From the NCBI GenBank assembly GCA_045595365.1, contig JAZOAI010000028.1, positions 1 through 64,000 of the forward strand: DNA of 64,000 nt, given 5' to 3'. Made by a program: the position numbers and the translations under genes. This stretch comes from SIG480 sp045595365. Lineage in GTDB: Bacteria; Bacillota; Clostridia; Oscillospirales; JAAYXM01. A model generated the notes under the pieces. The model had not been told where the DNA came from. It worked only from the letters and a program-made list of their open reading frames with translations, and did not search any database. Shown here piece by piece: positions 45,401-53,765 of the stretch (positions are counted from its first letter, which is position 1; the number at the start of each line of letters is the position of its first letter).

Positions 45401-46734
45401 CGCAGGCTGTAGCGGCATGTGGCGCAGAGAATATTGTGTTGGATATCTCCGCTATTCCTAGTGAAGAAACTGAAGGAATGGAGTTTGTCATTGGCGACAT
45501 TGAATCGTTCGAACTTCAGGGCAAAGACAAGGAATACAAGGGATTAAGCGTCAAGTCAGATGCTGCCAAAACAGTTATTAACGGTGTCACAATCACAGAA
45601 AATACAAAAATTCCTTTAGAACTTTCTTCAAGCGAAGTTGTTCTTGACCGTGTAACCGTTGAAGCAACAGGATACGCGCTTGTTCTCAAAGCTGAAGAAG
45701 CAGCTCTTTCAATGAACAGAACCATTAACCTCAGATCATTAAATGGTAATGCGGTTCTTTGCAAAAACATTGACCTCGCGCCTCTGACGACAGGCATTGT
45801 TGGCAAGTTAAGTGTAGCTGGAAATGTTATGGTATGTGGTCAAATTGCAAACGATAGATACCTTGCAGTTTCTGATGGCGAAATTATTTACATCACCGCA
45901 GAAGAATTTGAAAACTATCTATCCTCGCACAAAATCACATTTGATCCAAATGGCGGCTCAGTTACAACGGAGAGCAAAATTGCATCGCTGAATATGCCAA
46001 TCGGCGAATTACCTGTTCCAAGCAGAGATTATTATTCGTTTGATGGATGGTACACTGAGGTTGATGGTGGCGAAAAAGTGACTGCAGAGACTCTTATGAC
46101 TGCACTTACAGATATTACGCTGTATGCGCATTGGATACAGAATGATGTATCTGCATGGACTCTGGCCACTGAGGTTCCGGAAGATGCTGAGATAGTTGAT
46201 AGAAAGTTCACTTATACTCAAACATTGTACACAACATCAAACTCATCTTCATTAAGCGGATGGACACAGTATAATTCTGAAAGAACTGATTGGGGAGCAA
46301 CCGTAGGTCCGGTATACTCTAATCCAACGAATGGAAGCAGAAATGTATGGAGTGAACGATATGTGACTTCTACCACTACACACTATAAGTATTATCACAG
46401 ATATACTGGCAGTGTTTGGGGATCGGATTCTACTGCACCGAATAGTGCAAGACACTCAGCTCCTGATATAACATATCAGCTTTCACCGTCAGGAAAATAC
46501 GGCACAAGTATTCAGTTCTATGGATCATTGGCATGCCCGGCATGTGGTGCTAAGAATATGTGGATTCCGGATGGCACAACTAAAACAAACAATTACGGTA
46601 CAAGATGGTACTATCAAGAACCTGTATATACCTATTACTACAGCAAGACAGAAGATAAAGAATCGCAGAGCGATCCGTCAGAACTAGCTGATGTATCTAA
46701 TGTTGAGGAATGGGTACAGTACAGAATAAAGTAA
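42478..46734 (+). CDS. giant surface protein: cohesin-like + dockerin + repeat domains, paralogue
   Basis: The 1418-residue protein has the same plan as the previous one. It has a signal peptide (1-28), a cohesin-like domain (LANNPGILGAILTISYDEGL), a dockerin with loops DLDNDQIVNTRD and DVNADATRNTKD, a Cys-pair ribbon, two InlB-like repeats, a Ser/Thr-rich domain with long runs of alternating Ser/Thr, BspA-like leucine-rich repeats and a beta domain. A third InlB-like repeat (FDPNGGSVTTES) follows. The C-terminus differs: a Tyr/Trp-rich module with a CPACG ribbon, ending VEEWVQYRIK, replaces the GLUG helix. The start is GTG at 42478 after AAGGAA. Confidence 0.8.
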   Translation: MKQKRIIACLLSMVMLLTTFAPISAFAIAEPTITVQTVTDVAGATVEVDVVLANNPGILGAILTISYDEGLTLLDASSGEAFSGHSMTKPGKFTSPCKFVWDGEDIDSIEVKDGTILTLQFKISEDAEAGHEYAVNASCVKGDITDNDLNDIDVKIVNGSVNVVDYMPGDLDNDQIVNTRDIILLRRDIAGGYEQEINKLAGDVNADATRNTKDIILIRRFIASGYGVELLPGKSACDHNLTKTDYKAPTESAAGNIEYWTCSLCGKYYSDNGGKTEITLADTVIEATGGEVDPNAPTITYHIANNDTYLESIIIDNPNPKTYSTETGLVLQDLIVKGYNFKGWFTAQTGGTQVTKIDAGETTNKTLYAHWEKVTYTVSFACDMVLPGGEISDITYTVDKEYVLPKPTMDKYTFVGWTDKSGQLWKSIPEGTTGNINLYANWASNRNKAVAKESLDAPFIFEDTDNGLILFTYEIGEIQNVPLFTTLKLNCVNGIISTTEVTKTSEISDTQASAIAQSISNATTNSSSWTLSSDWNETTEVSEKYLEETGKTREEAETLSKSESNTYFLNSSSGGSADTVTVDGTTYKHSGNVAGSSTTDMGIKQTSSLNSKVGGGIGLGNEKSLISGNVSAEIEAGKSQELSVNMSGTNGWDEGEEQGTDHSTTKTESSNWNSTSGYENSKTTSQSTTISNIISQVVSQEKGYGETYSSGGSNSEAQAFASSNTQNDEYSSTMTYYTSTIESSTTSFSSTGNTIGDYRMVIAGTVHVFAVVGYDIANKEYFVYTYNVLGDGSKDDGTYEYLDYSFDGSFKDYETTVIPFEVPYFVNEYVANRIAKTDGLLFDPDTGMIVDYLPEDGTTANVVIIPSYIVVDNNDGTFSAEKVTGIAPGLFKNNTTIKAVQLGRFITEIPDSAFEGCTSLEYLLCPGVTEIGNSAFSGCTSLESFALPVEITTVGENAFEGVPEVKATASNADIAQAVAACGAENIVLDISAIPSEETEGMEFVIGDIESFELQGKDKEYKGLSVKSDAAKTVINGVTITENTKIPLELSSSEVVLDRVTVEATGYALVLKAEEAALSMNRTINLRSLNGNAVLCKNIDLAPLTTGIVGKLSVAGNVMVCGQIANDRYLAVSDGEIIYITAEEFENYLSSHKITFDPNGGSVTTESKIASLNMPIGELPVPSRDYYSFDGWYTEVDGGEKVTAETLMTALTDITLYAHWIQNDVSAWTLATEVPEDAEIVDRKFTYTQTLYTTSNSSSLSGWTQYNSERTDWGATVGPVYSNPTNGSRNVWSERYVTSTTTHYKYYHRYTGSVWGSDSTAPNSARHSAPDITYQLSPSGKYGTSIQFYGSLACPACGAKNMWIPDGTTKTNNYGTRWYYQEPVYTYYYSKTEDKESQSDPSELADVSNVEEWVQYRIK

Positions 46735-46748
46735 GTAAGTCGCCAGAT

Positions 46749-46774
46749 GCCTACCTCTGACTTAAGAGGTAGGC
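46749..46774 (+). other. intercistronic hairpin
   Basis: A perfect 10-bp stem GCCTACCTCT/AGAGGTAGGC with a 6-nt loop, about 20 nt before the AAGGAGG site of the next gene. It has the same position and style as the hairpin at 42431-42454. Confidence 0.5.
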
Positions 46775-46802
46775 TGAGGTTAAAGAATTAAGGAGGATTT
46801 TT

Positions 46803-49800
46803 ATGAAAGCAATAGCAAAAAGATTTGTCGCATGCTTGTGTGTTATATCAATGATACTGTCTATGATGATGGTCGCACAGGCTTCCGGCACAGAAATTGT
46901 AGTTGGCAAAACTACTTTGGTACAAGCAAACGGAGAAGAAATTGTTCAAATCCCAATTGATCTCTCAGGTAATACCGGTATCGCAGGTATGACTTTGAGA
47001 ATTTCATACACTGAGGGCTTGACATTAACGGAGATAGCAAAGGGTTCTGGCTTGGCTTCTTTGACAATGACAAAACCTGGTGTTTTAACATCAAATCCTT
47101 TTAATCTTGTTTGGGATGGACAAGATGCCGACACATCAAATGGTACAGTTGCAACATTAGTTTTCACAGTACCTAAGAATACAGTCAAAGATTATGAAAT
47201 CACTGTAATTCCTGATGGCGTTTTTGACAATGATCTTAACGATGTTACAATAAATATTACAAATGGAAAGATATCTGTCGAAGAAAAGCCGAAGGAAAAC
47301 TTCGCTGGATTATCATTCGCTGATGCAACTTTTACTTATGATGGCACAGAAAAGGCTCTTGCAGTATCAGGACTTCCCTCCGGAGCATCTGTCACATATA
47401 CAAGTGCAGATTTTGATGCGGATGGCAAAGCAATCGATGCCGGAACATACAACATTACAGCAACAGTTAAGAAAGATGGATATAATGATTGGTCCGATGA
47501 AGCTACATTAACAATCGATCCTAAAGCAATTTCCGTAACAGGAATTACCATATCAAATAAGGAATATGACGGTACTGACGCAGCTATACTGAGTGGCGGT
47601 ACAATTTCAGGACTCGTTGCTCGTGATGCGGCAGATCAGTACTGTGATGAGCATCAGGGATATAGAATTAAGTATTACATCCCTGAATTTGGTACATTCG
47701 CTGATGCAAACGCAGGCACAAATAAAGCGGTTACAATTGATGAGATTGTTCTTACTGGTTGCTCGGCTGAAAACTATGTTTTAACACAGCCTACAGGTTT
47801 AAAGGCTAATATTACTAAAGCTCCGATTACTGTTACAGCAAAGGACGTTACAATAAAGACAGGAGCTACTATTCCTAATTTTGACGAGAATAGTTATGAA
47901 ATCACTTCCGGAAAATTGTTTGGTGACGATAAAATAACAGGTAGTTTAGCAACAAATTGCACATCTACTTCTGCTGCTAAAGACTTCAATATTACACAGG
48001 GAACTTTAACAGCAGGTAACAACTATAACTTGACATTTGTTGCCGGCAAGTTGTCTGTTGTTGATAAAACAGTACAAAATGTAACTGTTGACGGTGTTGT
48101 TACCGAAAAAACATATGGTGATGACGGATTTAAGATTACGGTAACACCTGATGTAAATTCTAGTCTTGACAACTTCACAATTACATCAAGCAATACAAAT
48201 GTTGCAGATATTGATGAAAGTGGCAATGTTACAATCAACAATGCAGGAACAACAACTATTACTGTAAAAGAAGCTGGTAATGCTGAATATGCTCCGTTCG
48301 AAAAGAGCTGGACACTTACAGTAAAGAAATTACCTCTTACAATTACAGCTGACAACAAGACGAAGAAAATCGGTCAGGAAGACCCACAGCTTACACATCA
48401 GCTTGCAGGCGAATTGGTAGGTTTTGATACTCTTGAAGTAACCCTTGTTAGAGAACAAGGCGAAGCAGTTGGTAAATATGCTATTACAAATAAAAAGATT
48501 GTAGTTAGTGATAACTACGAAATCACTTTCAATCCGGGTGTATTTGAAATTGTTGACAAAACACCACAGGTAATTACAGTAGATGGCGTTGTAGAAAAGA
48601 AGGCATATGGTGATGACGGGTTTAAGATCACTGTAACACCTGATGCAACTTCTAAGCTTGACAATTTCTCAATAACTTCAAGTGATGCAAATGTTGCAAT
48701 TGTTGACGAAAGTGGAAATGTTACAATTAAAGGCGCCGGTATTACTACCCTCTCTGTAAAAGAAGCTGGCAACGAAGAATACGCAGCATTTGAAAAGACT
48801 TGGACACTTACGGTAGATAAAGCAAAGGTTACAATTACAGCAGATAATATCACTAAGAAAATTGGCCAGAATGATCCGGAACTTACATATTCAGTAAATG
48901 GTAATTTGTATGGTGAAGATAAAGTAACCGGTGAGCTTGCAAGAACAGCAGGCGAAGAATTAGGCAAATACGACATCCTTATTGGTACATTGGCAATCAA
49001 CAATAATTATGAAATCGCCTTTAATAAAGGTATATTCGAAATCGTTGATAAAACTCCTCAGGTTATCACCGTTGCTGATATTGATGCAAAAACGTATGGC
49101 GATGCATCTTTTAAACTTGAAGTAACACCTGACGCTACTTCAAAGCTTGATACATTTACATATGTCAGCAACAATGTTGATGTTGCAGATGTTGAATCTG
49201 ACGGAACAGTAACAATTAAAGGTGCTGGTGAAACTACTATTACTGTTAGCCAGGCTGGTAACGAAGAATATGCAGCAACAGAAAAAACTGTTAAATTAGT
49301 TGTTGATCCCATTACAGTAGCAGTTACTGCAATTGATATGGACAACAAGACAGCAACAATTGAAGGAGTTTTAGAAGCTGATAAGGCAGGCGTAGAGCTT
49401 GACTTCGATAATGTTAAAACAACGGTTATTTCTTCAGAGAAATCAACTGTTGAAGAAACAACAACTATTACCTCAACACTTAAAGTAACTAACCTTAAAA
49501 TTAAAGGTGAAAAGGCGAAGAATTATGTTGTAGATAAGGGCACTTCATTAACAACGACTGTTGTGTCAACAACAGTAACAGAAAAACTTACTGAAGATGA
49601 AAATGTTACAATCGAAGCTGCTCCTGTTGATGATAAAACTATTATAGTGACAGACGTAGCTGTTGCTCCTGAAGCGGAAGTTAAGAAGGTTACCATTGAC
49701 GTAACTGCAATAGCTGATACTAAGATTAATACGGTTGCAATTCCGAAAGCAACAGTAGATACAATTATTGGTATCGATGCTGAAGCTGCTCTTGAAATCA

Positions 49801-51068
49801 CTCTCAAAGATGGTAGTGATGAAAACAAAGAAAGTACAATTACCTTGAATGCGCAGGCACTTGCAGCAATCCAAACCGCCGGTACTTCGGCAACAACAAT
49901 ATCCATCTCTGTAGATAAAACAGAAAAAGAAGAATTGGCGACTGAACAGGCTGCAACGGTTGAAGAAGTATCAACCAAAGCTCCGGTAGTTTACACCTTG
50001 AGCATCGTAGATGAAGATGGCAATTCTGTAGCAGGTAGCTTTGGAGATGGTGGTTCAGCTACTGTAAAACTTCCTTATGCAAAACCTGCTGGTAACGGAA
50101 ATGTTGTTGTGAAGTATTTGGACGATTTGGGTAATTTAACAAACATAACCAATCCTTCATATGATAGTGCTACACAGCTTGTAACTGTTGTACTTGGACA
50201 CTTCTCTGAATACTTGATTTATACCGAACCTGTAGTTAGCCACGGCGGTGGCGGCGGTGGTGTTTCAAGATACACCATAAAATTTGAAACTAATGGCGGT
50301 AGCGCAGTTAAAGCAATTACAGTTAATAAGAACGCTGTTGCAGAAGAACCGACTGCACCGATAAAAGAGGGTTTCAAGTTTGAAGGCTGGTACACAGATA
50401 AAGAACTTACAACAGCTTACAATTTCACAGCAAAAGTTACAAAGAACTTCACCCTTTATGCTAAGTGGATAGAAACTGAAAAAGAACCTGAAGTTGTTGA
50501 ACCCGAAACATCAACTGCATTTACAGACGTTAAGGAAAACGATTGGTTCTATGCAGATGTTCAGTATGTTGTTGAAAACAACCTTATGAATGGTGTTGGC
50601 AATGATAAGTTTGCTCCTAATGATACACTTACAAGAGCAATGCTTGTAACAGTTCTTTATCGCAACGCAGGTGAGCCTGCTACAAATAGAAGCATTCCGT
50701 TTGCCGATGTTGATATGGGTGCATATTATGCAAATGCTGTTTCTTGGGCAAAGCAGAATGGTATTGTAAACGGTGTAACTGAAAACGAATTTGCACCTGA
50801 TGCAAATATCACTCGTGAACAGATTTCTGCTATTATGTTTAGATATGCACAGTACAAGGGTTATGATGTAAGCGTTGGAGAAAACACAAATATTCTTTCC
50901 TATACCGATGCAGAAAGCGTTTCTGAATATGCAGTAGCTTCTATGCAGTATGTAGTTGGTGGCGGCCTTATCAAGGGCAAAACAACTACAACACTTAATC
51001 CGAAAGATAATGCTACAAGAGCTGAAATTGCAGCAATTCTTCAGAGATTTATTGAAGCTAACAAATAA
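46803..51068 (+). CDS. SLH-anchored surface protein: cohesin-like domain + MBG/Ig-like repeats + SLH
   Basis: In this 1421-residue protein the signal peptide (1-28) is followed by a cohesin-like domain (about 30-158, NTGIAGMTLRISYTEGL). Then come YDG/MBG-type domains (about 170-340) and three Ig-like plus MBG repeats starting near nt 48078, 48570 and 49056 (KTYGDDGFKITVTPD, VTIKGAG, EYAAFEKTW). A Thr/Glu/Val-rich region, a Gly-rich hinge (HGGGGGGV), one InlB-like repeat (about 1160-1220) and three C-terminal SLH domains (1237-1420) complete it. It is probably wall-anchored by SLH and presents a cohesin far from the surface, so it could hold the dockerin proteins. The ribosome site is AAGGAGG. 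It is the last gene of the operon. Confidence 0.85.
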   Translation: MKAIAKRFVACLCVISMILSMMMVAQASGTEIVVGKTTLVQANGEEIVQIPIDLSGNTGIAGMTLRISYTEGLTLTEIAKGSGLASLTMTKPGVLTSNPFNLVWDGQDADTSNGTVATLVFTVPKNTVKDYEITVIPDGVFDNDLNDVTINITNGKISVEEKPKENFAGLSFADATFTYDGTEKALAVSGLPSGASVTYTSADFDADGKAIDAGTYNITATVKKDGYNDWSDEATLTIDPKAISVTGITISNKEYDGTDAAILSGGTISGLVARDAADQYCDEHQGYRIKYYIPEFGTFADANAGTNKAVTIDEIVLTGCSAENYVLTQPTGLKANITKAPITVTAKDVTIKTGATIPNFDENSYEITSGKLFGDDKITGSLATNCTSTSAAKDFNITQGTLTAGNNYNLTFVAGKLSVVDKTVQNVTVDGVVTEKTYGDDGFKITVTPDVNSSLDNFTITSSNTNVADIDESGNVTINNAGTTTITVKEAGNAEYAPFEKSWTLTVKKLPLTITADNKTKKIGQEDPQLTHQLAGELVGFDTLEVTLVREQGEAVGKYAITNKKIVVSDNYEITFNPGVFEIVDKTPQVITVDGVVEKKAYGDDGFKITVTPDATSKLDNFSITSSDANVAIVDESGNVTIKGAGITTLSVKEAGNEEYAAFEKTWTLTVDKAKVTITADNITKKIGQNDPELTYSVNGNLYGEDKVTGELARTAGEELGKYDILIGTLAINNNYEIAFNKGIFEIVDKTPQVITVADIDAKTYGDASFKLEVTPDATSKLDTFTYVSNNVDVADVESDGTVTIKGAGETTITVSQAGNEEYAATEKTVKLVVDPITVAVTAIDMDNKTATIEGVLEADKAGVELDFDNVKTTVISSEKSTVEETTTITSTLKVTNLKIKGEKAKNYVVDKGTSLTTTVVSTTVTEKLTEDENVTIEAAPVDDKTIIVTDVAVAPEAEVKKVTIDVTAIADTKINTVAIPKATVDTIIGIDAEAALEITLKDGSDENKESTITLNAQALAAIQTAGTSATTISISVDKTEKEELATEQAATVEEVSTKAPVVYTLSIVDEDGNSVAGSFGDGGSATVKLPYAKPAGNGNVVVKYLDDLGNLTNITNPSYDSATQLVTVVLGHFSEYLIYTEPVVSHGGGGGGVSRYTIKFETNGGSAVKAITVNKNAVAEEPTAPIKEGFKFEGWYTDKELTTAYNFTAKVTKNFTLYAKWIETEKEPEVVEPETSTAFTDVKENDWFYADVQYVVENNLMNGVGNDKFAPNDTLTRAMLVTVLYRNAGEPATNRSIPFADVDMGAYYANAVSWAKQNGIVNGVTENEFAPDANITREQISAIMFRYAQYKGYDVSVGENTNILSYTDAESVSEYAVASMQYVVGGGLIKGKTTTTLNPKDNATRAEIAAILQRFIEANK

Positions 51069-51082
51069 TCCTAAAAACATAG

Positions 51083-51113
51083 TTAACCCCCTTGCCGTAA
51101 GCAAGGGGGTTAA
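51083..51113 (+). terminator. terminator of the surface operon
   Basis: A perfect 13-bp stem TTAACCCCCTTGC/GCAAGGGGGTTAA with a 5-nt loop, 14 nt after the stop codon. The T run is weak, but the stem is very stable. It may serve the convergent gene too. Confidence 0.7.
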
Positions 51114-51115
51114 TG

Positions 51116-51673
51116 CTATTCTAGAATCAATTTTCTTGCAAGTATAAACAAGCTATTGTCCACGGATGGAATATCCCTCGACAGAGGATCTTTCATATGT
51201 TCCACATTAGGATTAAAGTCAGGTTTGACGGATTGATAAATTCTTGTTCGGGCATTGAACTCTGCTTCCGCATAAGTAATTTTACCGCATTTATAATCTT
51301 CAATCACAGGAGCGATTATAACTCTGACTTTTTCGATATTGTTTGCGTAAAAATCAGGTCGCAGATACATATCTCGGTATTGCCATATTGCAGCATTGGC
51401 GATGTCAACCAATTCGCCGGAGCTATAACCGTTTGTCTGACCGTTGAGCCAAGCATTAAAGAATATGCGATTTGATTTTGCTCTTGCATCGGCATATCCC
51501 AAGCCATTCTGTACCTCGGTTAGCATATCGTCTATAAAGCTTTCTACAATAACGATTGCCTCGTTTGTTGCATTGTAGGGTGCCGACTCTCTCGGAACCC
51601 CTGCTGCACTTACAGAAAAAGAACTTATTAAAATTGATACGATTGATATGATGGATATGATGGATTTCTTCAT
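51116..51673 (-). CDS. secreted hypothetical protein, 185 aa
   Basis: A signal peptide (MKKSIISIISIVSILISSFSVSAAG) leads a 160-residue, mainly helical mature part with no recognised family (FIDDMLTEVQNGLGYADARAK, IWQYRDMYL). The ATG at 51673 lies 1 nt past the tnpV stop, and its GGAGG ribosome site is inside the end of tnpV, so the two are translationally coupled. It is convergent with the surface operon. Confidence 0.65.
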   Translation of the reverse strand: MKKSIISIISIVSILISSFSVSAAGVPRESAPYNATNEAIVIVESFIDDMLTEVQNGLGYADARAKSNRIFFNAWLNGQTNGYSSGELVDIANAAIWQYRDMYLRPDFYANNIEKVRVIIAPVIEDYKCGKITYAEAEFNARTRIYQSVKPDFNPNVEHMKDPLSRDIPSVDNSLFILARKLILE

Positions 51674-51674
51674 T

Positions 51675-52055
51675 TCAATGCACCTCCATAGAACATACAA
51701 ATTCTCGTAATACAATTTCTTCTGCAGAGTAGTGAATGTTGTTCATAGCACCCACCCAAGCCATTTGGTCTTTCTCTTTTAATTCTTCTGTGATGCCTTG
51801 TTTGACTGCCATATCTTTTATAAGATTATCAACCATTTCCTTTGCAGTTGTGTCAATTTCTTCAAGATACGCAAGCCAAGTGCCGTTAAGCATTTTCATT
51901 GAGTAGAAAGCAGGGCGATTTTCCTTAATAAATATTGAGTGTAACTTTCCATACCTGCCAATGTTGTAAGTCCCTTCAGGTGCTTTTAGATTTGGAATGT
52001 AGCAATCGCCATTTCTTACATACTCAATTCCATTTTCAATGATTTTTTCTTTCAT
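51675..52055 (-). CDS. transposon-encoded protein TnpV
   Basis: The 126-residue protein matches the TnpV family of Tn4451-like elements (ENGIEYVRNGDCYIPNL, YNIGRYGKLHSIFIKENR, AMNNIHYSAEEIVL). The function is unknown; it is a marker of clostridial mobilizable elements. It has a GGAGG ribosome site and supports placing the right part of the element here, about 29 kb from the recombinase. Confidence 0.82.
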   Translation of the reverse strand: MKEKIIENGIEYVRNGDCYIPNLKAPEGTYNIGRYGKLHSIFIKENRPAFYSMKMLNGTWLAYLEEIDTTAKEMVDNLIKDMAVKQGITEELKEKDQMAWVGAMNNIHYSAEEIVLREFVCSMEVH

Positions 52056-52153
52056 AGCGTAAACGCCTCCTTTAAATTTGGTATCTTCATTTTATCAGAA
52101 GGCATTTACTTTGACGAATGTGCGGATAAAGTTAATATTCTAAACATAATAGG

Positions 52154-52181
52154 TTGCTTTAAAAATGAATTGTGATATAAT
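52154..52181 (+). promoter_or_regulatory. promoter of the HNH-like gene
   Basis: TTGCTT (52154-52159), a 16-bp spacer, TATAAT (52176-52181) with extended TGA. Confidence 0.65.
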
Positions 52182-52205
52182 AGTCATAGATGAGAGGTGA
52201 AAAAG

Positions 52206-53297
52206 ATGTTTGGTGATCTGGTTAATCTCTTTAATTTGGGGGCTTTTTCGGATGAGGAAAAAGAATTGCTCAGAACCGATTTTACATATAAGAAGCAAAT
52301 GAGCCGACTTTTAAAAGAAGCTCGTCAAGCTGCAAAGAGAGAGACTTGCTATTTTTGCGGAAAGAGCGTTACGAGTTTTTGTAATTCGCATTCTGTTCCG
52401 AGATTTTGTCTTGAAAATATAGCCACAAAAGGCGATGTACTAACACTAAATACCGTTGTGGATAATCCTTTGATGGATATTGAAACCGGAGTGAATAAAG
52501 CAGGAACATTCCATTTGATTTGCAATGATTGCGACAGCAAGATTTTTTCAGATTATGAAAACCCCGATAATTATTCAAATCAACCTACTCCGAAAATGAT
52601 TGCTCAAATGGCATTAAAAAATAGTTTGAAATCTATTAGCAAACGCCTGTTTGAAATTGAACTTTTTAATATTTCGGCCAAAAAAACAGATGTAGCACGA
52701 ATGTTCAGCGAAATAAAAAACGCCGTAAATGAAATAGACTTAAAGGAATATGACGATAGCTATAAAAAAGCAAAGAAAGCAATTGAAAAAGATAGTTCAA
52801 CAGACTACTATGTGTGCTATTATGAAAAAATAAATTATGTAGTGCCAATCGCTTTTCAATGTTCATTAGCATTAGCAATTGATTTTAACGGGAATATTAT
52901 CAATGACATTTATAACCAGTCTCCTAAGTATAGAATACAAAACATTCATATAAGTATATTACCTTTGAAATCGGAAACTGTAATCGTGATGTTTATTGAG
53001 AATGGAGATAAACGTTATAGGCAGTTTTATAAACAGTTTAATAAACTTTCATTAGAAGATAAACTTGCCACATTAACATTAATTATGTTTATGTATTCAG
53101 AGGATATGTACTTTTCAAAATCTATTGAGAAAGAAGTTCGTGAAAGTAAAGCGCTTTGTGAAGCGGGAAAAACCGGACAAGACATCGTTTCGCTTACACC
53201 TTTCTTTGATCCTTTAGAAATACTAAGAGAATCGCATTCTTTAGATAAAAGGAATGAGATCCCGAATTTGCTTTCAGAAAAATATAAATTAGCATAA
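52206..53297 (+). CDS. HNH-like zinc-motif protein (possible endonuclease)
   Basis: The 363-residue protein has an N-terminal zinc-motif module of HNH type: C-x2-C (CYFCGK, about 48-51), SFCNSHSVPRF with the candidate catalytic His, and C-x2-C (LICNDCDSKIFSDYEN, about 106-109). The remaining 250 residues are helical and beta-mixed with no known family. Stand-alone proteins of this style occur in mobile islands and sometimes in defence loci, but no partner gene is adjacent. I chose the ATG at 52206 with the AGGTG ribosome site; a GTG 9 nt earlier overlaps it. It ends at a strong terminator near the right limit of the AT-rich region. Confidence 0.6.
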   Translation: MFGDLVNLFNLGAFSDEEKELLRTDFTYKKQMSRLLKEARQAAKRETCYFCGKSVTSFCNSHSVPRFCLENIATKGDVLTLNTVVDNPLMDIETGVNKAGTFHLICNDCDSKIFSDYENPDNYSNQPTPKMIAQMALKNSLKSISKRLFEIELFNISAKKTDVARMFSEIKNAVNEIDLKEYDDSYKKAKKAIEKDSSTDYYVCYYEKINYVVPIAFQCSLALAIDFNGNIINDIYNQSPKYRIQNIHISILPLKSETVIVMFIENGDKRYRQFYKQFNKLSLEDKLATLTLIMFMYSEDMYFSKSIEKEVRESKALCEAGKTGQDIVSLTPFFDPLEILRESHSLDKRNEIPNLLSEKYKLA

Positions 53298-53299
53298 CA

Positions 53300-53340
53300 A
53301 AACCGCTACCTTAGACTTACATCTAAGATAGCGGTTTTTT
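53300..53340 (+). terminator. intrinsic terminator of the HNH-like gene
   Basis: A 16-bp stem with one mismatch (AAACCGCTACCTTAGA with TCTAAGATAGCGGTTT), a 5-nt loop, then T6. Confidence 0.88.
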
Positions 53341-53412
53341 CGTTTCGTATTAGAGCATCACCTTGACGGCAAAGCCGCCGCTAAAGAAGTAGGTGTTCGT
53401 CCAATACACATT

Positions 53413-53765
53413 TGGTGGAGGCGGGGGGAGTCGAACCCCCGTCCGAAAACATATTCACATAAGCTTCTCCGGGCGCAGCCTGATGTTTACATTCCCTCAT
53501 TCGGGCGCCAACAGGCGGGCTTCCGAATTTGGTAGCTTCATATTACATGCCGCGCTCAAAGCTTTGCGCGGTCACGTTCACCACTGTGTGACACCTTACT
53601 CCCGGGCCGTGGTCCTCCCGGGGAAGATGGCCGCTATAATTTAAGCAGCAATAAGTTTATTGTTGTTATTTAATTTATAAAAATTAAGTTGCAGATTTTA
53701 AAGCGGCTCTGCGCCTCTGCCCGCTGCTCGTGCTTCAACATCCCCGTCGAAGCCTTTACGCCCCC
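53413..53765 (-). ncRNA. ssrA: transfer-messenger RNA (tmRNA)
   Basis: The 353-nt gene starts GGGGGCGTAAAGGCTTCGAC and ends with the tRNA-like GGTTCGACTCCCCCCGCCTCC-type arm plus encoded ACCA. Its 5' and 3' ends pair over seven bases (GGGGGCG with CGCCTCC, one G-U). The tag frame ends ...NNNNKLIAA before TAA (53641-53643). No alanine GCN codon opens this frame, so the resume codon is uncertain. It works with SmpB, encoded upstream, to rescue stalled ribosomes. It begins directly after the stop codon of the esterase gene. Confidence 0.93.

Larger units (their letters stand above)
22594..53340. mobile_element. Tn4451-like mobilizable element with large cargo (limits approximate)
   Basis: The region from the large serine recombinase through ParB, relaxase and MobC to TnpV is AT-richer than both flanks and has the gene set of Tn4451/TnpX-type mobilizable elements. 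No type IV secretion genes are present, so transfer would need a helper. Neither end has a visible target duplication; serine recombinases use 2-bp cores that cannot be spotted by eye. The left limit is somewhere between 22014 and 22840 and the right limit between about 51100 and 53412. The surface-protein part with its own tyrosine recombinase may be a separate, nested acquisition. Confidence 0.6.

Noticed and set aside
46803..51068. Long direct repeats that could suggest a CRISPR or tandem-repeat locus
   Set aside because: They are in-frame repeats of Ig-like/MBG protein domains; no short direct repeats with unique spacers are present in the window.
53411..53425. ssrA 3' end as attachment site of the element (TGGTGGAG also at about 22837)
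   Set aside because: Only 8 bases are shared, the 3' end of ssrA is intact, and the element has a serine recombinase that does not need such identity. Chance is likely.
53393..53644. 83-codon plus-strand frame rich in Gly and Arg
   Set aside because: It is the complement of the tmRNA gene; the sequence is explained fully by ssrA.
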